Assembly (NCBI GenBank): GCA_052388135.1
Contig: JBQTIM010000207.1
Coordinates: 1 to 11,542, forward strand
From: JBQTIM01 sp052388135
Lineage (GTDB): Bacteria > Elusimicrobiota > Elusimicrobia > FEN-1173
Reading direction: 5' to 3'
Length of the DNA: 11,542 bases
Shown here: one piece after another, positions 1-5,450 of the stretch
Layout of the letters: each line of letters opens with the position of its first letter
Position numbering within the stretch: the stretch's first letter is position 1
Translations under genes and position numbers: made by a program
Notes under the pieces: generated by a model
What the model saw: the letters and a program-made list of their open reading frames with translations, nothing else
What the model was told of the DNA's origin: nothing
Database searches by the model: none

Positions 1-113
1 TAGTGCTCGGGTCGCCCGTACTACGGTCTAACTTTTTGTTTAAATAAATTGCCCGGGTTTTTTGGTGTAATGCCGCTATCCACCCGGGGGATCCGGGCTG
101 GCTCGAGGTTTCG

Positions 114-119
114 TATAAT
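114..119 (+). promoter_or_regulatory. Probable -10 box for the phosphoglycerate mutase gene
   Basis: A perfect TATAAT hexamer lies 32 nt upstream of the mutase ATG. It would start transcription near 126 and leave a leader of about 25 nt that contains the Shine-Dalgarno run AAGAGGAG at 139-146. No convincing -35 hexamer is present at the usual 16-18 bp spacing (the 17-bp position reads ATCCGG), so the assignment rests on the -10 and the context alone. The rest of 1-113 contains no gene that I can support; it has an AT-rich patch at about 31-50 and several short GC-rich dyads. Confidence 0.5.
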
Positions 120-151
120 AGCCGGACATTCTTTCAACAAGAGGAGAGCGC

Positions 152-787
152 ATGGCGAAATTGGTGTTGGTGAGGCACGGGCAGTCGCAATGGAATTTGG
201 AAAACCGGTTCACGGGGTGGGTGGACGTCCCCCTGACGGAACAGGGCCGCGCCGAGGCGCGCCGGGCGGGGCAGGCCTTGAAGAGCGTTCGCTTCGACAA
301 GGCTTACACCTCCGAGCTTAAACGCGCGCAGGAGACGCTCCGGCTCATTTTGGAGGAGACCGGCCAAACCGATCTCTCCATTGAAAAGCACAAGGCCCTC
401 AACGAGCGCCATTACGGCGCCCTTCAAGGGCTGGACAAGAAGGAGACCGCGGCCAAGTACGGCGACCAACAGGTCCACATTTGGCGCCGGAGCTACGACG
501 TGCCGCCGCCATCGGACAAGACGGACATGAACCCCGAAGGGATCAGCGAGAGCCTCAAGGACACCGCGGCCCGCACCCTGCCCTATTTCAACGAGCGCAT
601 CCTGCCCGACGTGAAGGCCGGGAAAAACATTCTGGTGGCCGCCCACGGCAACAGCCTGCGCTCCATCGTCATGGACCTGGACAAACTCACCAAAGAGCAG
701 GTACTGGAGCTCAACATCGCCACCGGCGCCCCCATCGTTTACGAGGTGGACGCCTCGGGGCGGATTTTGGAGAAGACGGCGGGCTGA
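152..787 (+). CDS. gpmA: 2,3-bisphosphoglycerate-dependent phosphoglycerate mutase (short form)
   Basis: This cytoplasmic glycolytic and gluconeogenic enzyme interconverts 3-phosphoglycerate and 2-phosphoglycerate through a phosphohistidine intermediate. The 211-residue product has the full histidine-phosphatase signature: LVRHGQS with catalytic H9 and R8, TGWVDVPLTEQG at 22-33, SELKRAQET with R58, NERHYG with the acid E85, and AAHGNSLR with the second catalytic H165. The YDVPPP segment (115-120) followed shortly by ESL is typical of dPGM. The loop after YDVPPP is clearly shorter than in the ~250-residue enterobacterial enzyme, as in other 200-230-residue members. The start is fixed by AAGAGGAG ending 5 nt before the ATG. 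The last 49 bp overlap the 3' end of the convergent membrane protein gene, with no obvious terminator between them. The family is certain; the gpmA symbol follows the dPGM assignment. Confidence 0.96.
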   Translation: MAKLVLVRHGQSQWNLENRFTGWVDVPLTEQGRAEARRAGQALKSVRFDKAYTSELKRAQETLRLILEETGQTDLSIEKHKALNERHYGALQGLDKKETAAKYGDQQVHIWRRSYDVPPPSDKTDMNPEGISESLKDTAARTLPYFNERILPDVKAGKNILVAAHGNSLRSIVMDLDKLTKEQVLELNIATGAPIVYEVDASGRILEKTAG

Positions 788-2667
788 GCCGGCCTTCGCG
801 TCCGGCGTTCCGGCGCGGCCGAGTTCCCGCGCCGCGGCGCGTGCCCCGACCTTTCCATTTCCCAGAGCAAATACCAGTGCCCGTGGAGGACGGCCCCTTC
901 TTGAGCCGCCTTTAGGTCTTCTTCCGCCGCCTTTTCTCCGGCCGCGTTCCGCAACAAATAGGAGTGATATCTCAGCAGGGGCATGGAAGGCCACAGCGCC
1001 AGGGCGCGGGCGATGTGGGCGCGCGCTTCCGCGAGGTCCCCGCTTTGCGCCGCCATCCGGCACAGCCAGTCATGAGCGGTCGTCATATCGGGCCGCAGGC
1101 TCAGGGCATCGTTGAGGAGATCCCGGGCCTCCTCGGCCCTGCCGGCATCCGCCGCCTCGGCGCCCCGCAAATAATAATCGTAGGCCTTCCGGAAGGCGGC
1201 CGTGTCCACGTCCACGGCGTATAGGGAGAACCGGCCTTCTTCGGCGATTTTTCCGTAGCGGCCGGGCTGCCTGGCCATCATGCGCGCCAGAGCGCCCACA
1301 TGGTTGGCGTCCGGGCGGGGCGCCGTTTCGTGCTCATCGATCAGAATGTGAGTCACCCGTCCGTCCAGCAGGAACGAAAGGAATTGTTCGGGATCGTAGG
1401 TGAGGGGGAAAGACCGGCCGCGGCGGCCTTCGTAGAAATAATAAGTGTGGGGAAGCGTCGAGCCCAGGACGGCGTCCCGCGGCAAAACGCCGTTCAACCA
1501 TCGGAACGTCCGGACGGGCGGCGCGTGAGGGGAATTCCAGGCCTGCCGCGCGCTTTGAACATCCGCGCCCAGGCAGAGGACGATGGCCGATAAAGCGACG
1601 GCCCGCATCGCCCGCGGATGCGCCTCGAGTGTTTTGAAAAGGAACGCCGTCAGCGGAAACAGCAACGGGAGGAGATAGCGGGAGTCCGGGCGCATCCAGG
1701 TCAGGATTAGGCCCGCTTGAAGAAAGCTGAAGAAAACCAGAGGACGCCCATCGCTCCGAAGCGATTTGACGATGCCGGCTGCCAGGAGCGCCCAGAAGCC
1801 CGCCAAGACGGCCGCCCTGATCCAGGACAGCCCCAGCCCGTTCAAGACGCCTTCGCTCCCCGGAAAAAAAACGCCGAAGGGAACACTCTCCGCGTAGGAG
1901 GCCGCGTTGGCGACCGCCACCGACAGCAAGCGCCGCGGGGAGGCCTCGCCGAGGACGAAACGCCAGACGTTCGCGAAGATATTGACGGTTTCGCCCTGGG
2001 CGTGCCGCCAAAGGGACAGGCTTCCCTGGAACAGGACGGCGCACCCGGCCAGCCATCCGGCCCGCTTCCAGCGGCGGTTGAGAAGGGCGTCGCCCGCCAG
2101 CGCCGCGGCCAGCAAAGGACCCGATGTCCTGACCCAGCAGGCGTAACCAACCAACAGCGCCGGCGCCAGGTCGGCCCGAGAAAAGGGCCTTTCGCGAAGC
2201 TCATCGTAAAGGCAAAAAGCCCATACGGCGACGCAGACGAAGAGAGGCTCCGACATGCACGTGGAGGAAAACCTCAGGAGCAGGGGTAAACCGGCCAGAC
2301 AGCCCAGGGCCCAAAGGGCGGTCTCCCGCGGAAGGCGCCGCCGGAAAAACCGCCAAGCCCCCGCCAGGGCGCCCAGGGTGAGGACCCAGGACCAAAACTT
2401 CGCCAAGCCGAAAGACGCCCCGGCGGTCGTCGCGGCCAGGAACAGGGGATAGCCGGGAAGGTAGAGGACGGGCTCGGCGAGGGGATCGCTGGGAACCGTG
2501 TAACGCCCTTCCAAGAGCGACCTCGACACCATCCAATAGACGGCGTCGTCTTGAAAATAGCCGGGGGCGTAATAAGACCACATCCCCAGGCCCAGCAGGC
2601 CGGCGCTCCCGATGATCGCGGCGGCCCGCCCGTGTTCCCGAAAGAATCGTTTCAGAGCCGGGCTCAT
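739..2667 (-). CDS. Polytopic GT-C type (ArnT/PMT-like) glycosyltransferase with C-terminal TPR-like domain
   Basis: This is a 642-residue inner-membrane protein, probably a lipid-phosphate-sugar dependent glycosyltransferase; donor and acceptor are unknown. A first transmembrane helix (about 16-34) is followed by an extracytoplasmic FQDDAVYW with the DD pair (40-41) expected of GT-C catalytic loops. YLPGYPLF (69-76) is the proline/glycine motif seen in ArnT/PMT relatives, and further motifs are MSEPLF (138-143) and RPDSRYLLP (326-334). About ten hydrophobic segments extend to about 368. A soluble region follows, with two or three TPR-like helical pairs at about 493-565. The final ~35 residues are Arg/Pro-rich, low in complexity, and read into the mutase gene in antisense, so the C-terminus may be a recent extension. 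No clear Shine-Dalgarno precedes the ATG, but a later start would remove the first helix. The GT-C fold is fairly secure; the specific substrate is not known. Confidence 0.8.
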   Translation of the reverse strand: MSPALKRFFREHGRAAAIIGSAGLLGLGMWSYYAPGYFQDDAVYWMVSRSLLEGRYTVPSDPLAEPVLYLPGYPLFLAATTAGASFGLAKFWSWVLTLGALAGAWRFFRRRLPRETALWALGCLAGLPLLLRFSSTCMSEPLFVCVAVWAFCLYDELRERPFSRADLAPALLVGYACWVRTSGPLLAAALAGDALLNRRWKRAGWLAGCAVLFQGSLSLWRHAQGETVNIFANVWRFVLGEASPRRLLSVAVANAASYAESVPFGVFFPGSEGVLNGLGLSWIRAAVLAGFWALLAAGIVKSLRSDGRPLVFFSFLQAGLILTWMRPDSRYLLPLLFPLTAFLFKTLEAHPRAMRAVALSAIVLCLGADVQSARQAWNSPHAPPVRTFRWLNGVLPRDAVLGSTLPHTYYFYEGRRGRSFPLTYDPEQFLSFLLDGRVTHILIDEHETAPRPDANHVGALARMMARQPGRYGKIAEEGRFSLYAVDVDTAAFRKAYDYYLRGAEAADAGRAEEARDLLNDALSLRPDMTTAHDWLCRMAAQSGDLAEARAHIARALALWPSMPLLRYHSYLLRNAAGEKAAEEDLKAAQEGAVLHGHWYLLWEMERSGHAPRRGNSAAPERRTRRPAQPAVFSKIRPEASTS

Positions 2668-2759
2668 CTGTATATAATGAATGGCATGGGTCGGTTGGAC
2701 TTATCATATATTATTCCGCTCGCCGCGAAGACATTCGCGCGTCGGAGACACGGAGCCTT
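2668..2759. promoter_or_regulatory. AT-rich divergent promoter region between glycosyltransferase and SDR genes
   Basis: This 92-bp gap separates two divergently transcribed genes and contains an AT-rich island (about 2670-2715) in otherwise GC-rich DNA. On the plus strand, TATAAT at 2673-2678 and TATATT at 2707-2712 are -10 candidates for the SDR gene. On the minus strand, TATGAT (complement of 2703-2708) could serve the glycosyltransferase, giving a leader of roughly 30 nt. None has a convincing -35 hexamer. GGAG at 2752-2755, 4 nt before the plus-strand ATG, is the likely ribosome binding site for the SDR gene. Confidence 0.45.
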
Positions 2760-3659
2760 ATGAAAATCGCCGTCGCCGGGGGAACAGGATTCATCGGAAC
2801 CGCGCTGGTCAAGGCGCTGACGGAGCGGGGGCACGCGGTCACGGTGCTGACGCGGCGCCCGCGCCCGCTTTCACCGTCGGCGGCGACCGTGGTGTGGAAC
2901 CCAAACCGGCCGGCGGGCTTGGAAAAAATTTTGGAGGACTACGACGGGGTCGTCTACCTCGGCGGAGAATCCATCGCGGCCGGCCGGTGGACGAAGCGGC
3001 GCAAAGACGCCATTTTGGAAAGCCGCCTGAAGGCCACCCGCGCTTTGGTGGATATCATGGCCAAGTGCCGCAAGGGTCCGGAGGTTTTTCTCAGCGCCAG
3101 CGCCGTGGGCTATTACGGCAATCGCGGCGGCGAATCTCTGACGGAAGACTCGGTCTCCGGCGGCGGCTTCCTGGCCGAGGTCTGCCGGAAGTGGGAAGAC
3201 GAGGCCAAGCGGGCCGAGACGGCGTCAAGGCGCGTGGTGACGCCGCGCATCGGCATCGTGCTGGGCCGGGGCGGCGGCGCCCTAGCCAAAATGCTTTTGC
3301 CCTTCAAGCTGGGGCTCGGCGGGCCCTTGGGGGACGGCCGCCAGTGGATGTCGTGGGTCCACGCGGAAGACCTGGCGGGTCTGATGGTCCATGCTCTGGA
3401 GAAGCGCGCCTGCCGCGGGCCATTAAACGCCGTGGCGCCTCACCCCGTCACGAACCGTGATTTTTCCAAAACCTTGGGGAAGGTCTTGTGGAGACCGGCT
3501 TTCTTTCCCGTCCCGGCTTTCGTTCTGCGCTTGATCCTGGGGGAGATGGCCGGCGAGATGCTTCTGTCCGGACAAAAGGTTTCCTCCGCCCGGGCTCAGG
3601 GGCTCGGCTACAAGTTCAAGCACCCGCGCCTCAAGGAGGCGCTTCAGACGCTGGTTTAA
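2760..3659 (+). CDS. TIGR01777-type NAD(P)-dependent epimerase / SDR family oxidoreductase (YfcH-like)
   Basis: This 299-residue cytoplasmic protein is an extended/atypical short-chain dehydrogenase of the TIGR01777 (YfcH) family, whose substrate is not established. Residues 1-30 form the first Rossmann unit, with the dinucleotide-binding motif GGTGFIG at 7-13. SASAVGYYGNRGGE (112-125) carries the active-site Ser/Tyr region and the family's characteristic GYYG. FLAEVCRKWE (137-146) and MSWVHAEDL (197-205) are further signature blocks. The C-terminal part (about 245-299), including RPAFFPVPAF, GEMAGEMLLSGQ and the GLGYKFKHP ending, matches the DUF1731 extension typical of this family, so the protein looks full length. 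The start is supported by GGAG 4 nt upstream and by the glycine motif lying at the very N-terminus. The gene is single, divergent from the glycosyltransferase gene and convergent with the M48 gene, and is followed by a hairpin terminator. Family assignment is strong. Confidence 0.92.
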   Translation: MKIAVAGGTGFIGTALVKALTERGHAVTVLTRRPRPLSPSAATVVWNPNRPAGLEKILEDYDGVVYLGGESIAAGRWTKRRKDAILESRLKATRALVDIMAKCRKGPEVFLSASAVGYYGNRGGESLTEDSVSGGGFLAEVCRKWEDEAKRAETASRRVVTPRIGIVLGRGGGALAKMLLPFKLGLGGPLGDGRQWMSWVHAEDLAGLMVHALEKRACRGPLNAVAPHPVTNRDFSKTLGKVLWRPAFFPVPAFVLRLILGEMAGEMLLSGQKVSSARAQGLGYKFKHPRLKEALQTLV

Positions 3660-3687
3660 CGGGTTTAAGCGGCCGCCGGCGGAAAAG

Positions 3688-3718
3688 CCGGCCGAAACCG
3701 CGCAGGCCGGTCCTTTTT
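3688..3718. terminator. Rho-independent terminator of the SDR gene, possibly bidirectional
   Basis: A perfect 6-bp GC stem, CCGGCC (3688-3693) with GGCCGG (3705-3710), encloses an 11-nt loop and is followed on the plus strand by TCC and five Ts (3714-3718). It lies 28 nt past the SDR stop. On the minus strand the same stem is followed by CTTTTCC, so it could also act as a weaker backup stop for the convergent M48 gene. Confidence 0.7.
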
Positions 3719-3756
3719 CGATAGCGGGCGTGATTTGGGACGGAACTAGGGAAGGG

Positions 3757-3783
3757 AAAAACAGCGGCCGGAAATCGCGGCCG
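3757..3783 (-). terminator. Rho-independent terminator of the M48 protease gene
   Basis: Two CGGCCG hexamers (3765-3770 and 3778-3783) can pair across a 7-nt loop. On the minus strand they are followed by CTG and a run of five Ts (complement of 3757-3761). The stem begins 5 nt after the M48 stop codon. Because CGGCCG is itself palindromic, the two copies also read as a direct repeat (GCGGCCGGA at 3764-3772 and 3777-3785). The tight placement after the stop plus the T-run supports termination. Confidence 0.65.
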
Positions 3784-3788
3784 GAGAA

Positions 3789-4568
3789 TCAGGGCTTTCT
3801 GTAGGGGCTCTTTTCGTATTCTTTCAAAGCTTCGTCCATCCAGCTTTTCAGGTCGGCGACGCGGCGGCCGTGGCTGGGATGGGTGGATAGAAATTCCGGC
3901 GGCTGGCCCCCGGACCCGGCGGCCATGCGCTCCCAAAATCTGACCGCTTCGCGAGGATCGTAGCCGGCCCGGGCCATATAGATGAGGCCGATGCGGTCCG
4001 CCTCCGATTCCTGCATGCGGCCGTAGGGGAGGATGTAGCCGACACCGGCTCCCACGCCGAAAGCCATCTGCGCCATCTGCCGCGTCTGGGCCGGTTTCTC
4101 GCGCAGGGCGTAATCCAGCGAAACCTCCCCGAAAGTGAGCAGGAGCTGCTGGGACAGCCGCTCCCCGCCGTGCTTGGCGATGGCGTGGGCGACCTCGTGG
4201 CCCATGACCGCGGCCACGCCGGCCTCCCCGGCGCACACGGGCAGGATGCCCGTATAAAAGGCCACCTTGCCGCCGGGCATGCAGAAGGCGTTGACGGTTT
4301 TATCGTCCTCGATCAGGTTGAATTCCCATTGAAAGTCTGGCCGGTTGGACACCTCGGCGATACGCCGGCCCACGCGGCGGAGCATCTCCGTCGCCTCGGC
4401 GTCGCCGGAAAGCTTGGAATTTTTAAGAAGGTCTTTGTAAGCGTCGGAAGCCATGGCCGACACTTGGCCGTCGGGCACCAGGGACAGGGCGCGCCGGCCC
4501 GTGACGGGCACCTTGGCGCAAGCCGCCAGGAGGAAGAGAAGGGGAAGGATTCGACACGCCGCTGTCAT
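3789..4568 (-). CDS. M48 family zinc metalloprotease, predicted lipoprotein (LoiP/BepA-like)
   Basis: This 259-residue protein is predicted to be an envelope lipoprotein with zinc-dependent peptidase activity, probably in periplasmic protein quality control by analogy with LoiP/YcaL/BepA. The N-terminus has a hydrophobic stretch ending in the lipobox LAAC, with C17 as the lipidated cysteine, followed by the family-typical PVTGRRALSLV. The catalytic motif HEVAH supplies H124, E125 and H128, and ESEAD (187-191) provides the third glutamate ligand. The later STHPSHGRR (228-236) matches the conserved block that contains the BepA active-site switch histidine (H230 here). There is no C-terminal TPR domain, so it is nearer the short LoiP/YcaL type than BepA. 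AGGA lies 3 nt before the ATG. A TATAAT 7 nt upstream of the ATG would give an almost leaderless message if used. Family and export are strong; the exact role is inferred. Confidence 0.93.
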   Translation of the reverse strand: MTAACRILPLLFLLAACAKVPVTGRRALSLVPDGQVSAMASDAYKDLLKNSKLSGDAEATEMLRRVGRRIAEVSNRPDFQWEFNLIEDDKTVNAFCMPGGKVAFYTGILPVCAGEAGVAAVMGHEVAHAIAKHGGERLSQQLLLTFGEVSLDYALREKPAQTRQMAQMAFGVGAGVGYILPYGRMQESEADRIGLIYMARAGYDPREAVRFWERMAAGSGGQPPEFLSTHPSHGRRVADLKSWMDEALKEYEKSPYRKP

Positions 4569-4571
4569 AAA

Positions 4572-4584
4572 TCCTATTATAGGA
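4572..4584. promoter_or_regulatory. Symmetric -10 palindrome between the divergent M48 and DedA genes
   Basis: In the 44-bp gap, TCCTAT-T-ATAGGA is a perfect 13-bp dyad with a single central base. It reads as TATAAT on the minus strand (complement of 4576-4581) and TATTAT on the plus strand (4575-4580), so one AT core could direct transcription both ways. The minus -10 is only 7 nt from the M48 ATG, and the plus -10 is 32 nt from the DedA ATG. -35 matches are poor (TTTCTG at 17-bp spacing for minus). A repressor site is an alternative reading of the dyad. Confidence 0.45.
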
Positions 4585-4612
4585 GATTGACGACGTCGCA
4601 GAAAGACACCTT

Positions 4613-5260
4613 ATGATCGGTCGCCTCACCCAAGCCATATTGGAAGCCATCCGCGCCCACGGCGCCTGGAGCGTTTTTACGGGCGTTCTCGTGGAGCAGA
4701 TCATCATTCCCATCCCTTCCCCCGTCATCATCATGGGCGCGGGGTTCCTGTTGATACCGGCGGGCGAGCCCCTGGGGCCGGCCCTCCTGCGCATGTCGCA
4801 CCAAATCGTTTTGCCGGGCGCGGCGGCGTCCACGCTGGGCGGCCTGCTTTGCTATTACCTGGGCTTGTGGGGCGGGCGGCTCTTCGTGGAGAAATTCCAG
4901 CGCTATCTCGGGTTCGGCTGGAGCGACGTGGAGTGGATGGGGAAAAAAATGTCGGTGACGGGCGAGGCGGCCGCGCTGTTCTTCCTGCGGGCCGCGCCGG
5001 TGGTGCCGCTGTCCCTGGTGTCCCTGGCGGCCGGCGTCCTGAAAATCCCCAACCGCACGTTCCTGGTGTGGACCTTCCTGGGCTCCATCCCGCGGTGTTT
5101 CCTGTTGTCCTGGCTGGGCTGGAAAATGGGCGTGGGCGCCATCGGCCTCGCCACGGGCGTGAACAAGCTGGAATCCATGATCTCTTTGGCCCTGGCGGCG
5201 GGAATCGTGGGGATGGTGCTGTATCTGCGCAGGCGCGTCCGGCGGGGGATGAACTCCTAG
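4613..5260 (+). CDS. DedA family (SNARE-associated/VTT domain) integral membrane protein
   Basis: This 215-residue inner-membrane protein belongs to the DedA/VTT family, whose members have been linked to undecaprenyl-phosphate or phospholipid translocation. The N-terminal re-entrant region holds LVEQIIIPIPSPVIIMGAG (26-44) with the family glutamate E28 and the PIPS turn. The second signature FFLRAAPVVPLSLVSLAAG (123-141) supplies the conserved arginine R126 and glycine G141, followed by the typical F-x-x-W-T-F-L-G-S stretch. Hydrophobic segments at about 66-86, 120-143, 150-175 and 187-205 complete the expected topology, ending in an Arg-rich cytoplasmic tail. The ATG has only a weak purine stretch upstream; the in-frame TAG at 4580-4582 leaves almost no room for an earlier start. 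The stop TAG (5258-5260) is the outer end of a small inverted-repeat element. Family assignment is strong; substrate is unknown. Confidence 0.9.
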   Translation: MIGRLTQAILEAIRAHGAWSVFTGVLVEQIIIPIPSPVIIMGAGFLLIPAGEPLGPALLRMSHQIVLPGAAASTLGGLLCYYLGLWGGRLFVEKFQRYLGFGWSDVEWMGKKMSVTGEAAALFFLRAAPVVPLSLVSLAAGVLKIPNRTFLVWTFLGSIPRCFLLSWLGWKMGVGAIGLATGVNKLESMISLALAAGIVGMVLYLRRRVRRGMNS

Positions 5261-5450
5261 TGTTCCGACAGTTTTAATTGGAGGGGATAAGTCGTTTCTT
5301 AAAACCCGAAATCCAAAGCCAAAAGTTCAAATCAAGCCCCAAACAACAAGTTCAAATTTGAGTTTTGGGCTTGAAGTTTGATTTGAACTTTGGATTTTGA
5401 GCTTTGAACTTTCTTGATGCACTCCTCATTTTAAAACTGACAGACCACTA
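5258..5450. mobile_element. Putative 193-bp MITE-like element with terminal inverted repeats, inserted at CTAG
   Basis: This is a noncoding, AT-rich block between two convergent GC-rich genes. Its outer 29 bp (5258-5286) match the reverse complement of 5422-5450 at 22 of 29 positions, with the core CAGTTTTAA identical. CTAG occurs at both junctions (5257-5260 and 5448-5451), so the ends look like TA duplications within a CTAG site, the target preference known for IS630 of the IS630/Tc1/mariner group. There is no ORF inside, so it would have to be mobilised in trans. The left TAG ends the DedA gene and the right CTA is the stop of the phosphorylase gene. Without a second full copy in this window, mobility is inferred rather than shown. 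A long bidirectional terminator hairpin is the alternative explanation. Confidence 0.6.
5309..5397. repeat. Nested imperfect hairpin inside the element
   Basis: Inside the terminal repeats, AAATCCAAAG (5309-5318) pairs with CTTTGGATTT (5388-5397). GTTCAAATCAA (5325-5335) pairs perfectly with TTGATTTGAAC (5378-5388), and GCCC plus AAA (5336-5343) pairs with TTT plus GGGC (5363-5370). The arms are offset by an unpaired stretch of about 7 nt on each side (about 5318-5324 and 5371-5377). The loop (about 5344-5362) contains the near-palindrome TTCAAATTTGAG. The arms are built from recurring CAAA/TTTG words, a texture very different from flanking coding DNA. Such a structure in RNA could stop transcription from both flanking genes. 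Confidence 0.7.

Noticed and set aside
9..27. Small dyads (CGGG-TCG-CCCG and CCGTA-C-TACGG) as a terminator of an upstream gene
   Set aside because: Stems are too short, the second has an impossible one-base loop in RNA, and no T-run directly follows either.
134..1063. A 309-codon minus-strand open frame across the mutase gene
   Set aside because: It is antisense to a gene with complete catalytic motifs, is rich in Gly/Arg/Pro as expected of GC-rich shadow frames, and shows no recognisable domain.
2681..3460. A 259-codon plus-strand frame overlapping the SDR gene
   Set aside because: It is an Arg/Gly-rich out-of-frame reading of the TIGR01777 gene; the true frame has the Rossmann motif and full family signatures.
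5258..5450. CRISPR array or tandem repeat
   Set aside because: The repeated CAAA/TTTG words form inverted arms, not regularly spaced direct repeats with unique spacers.
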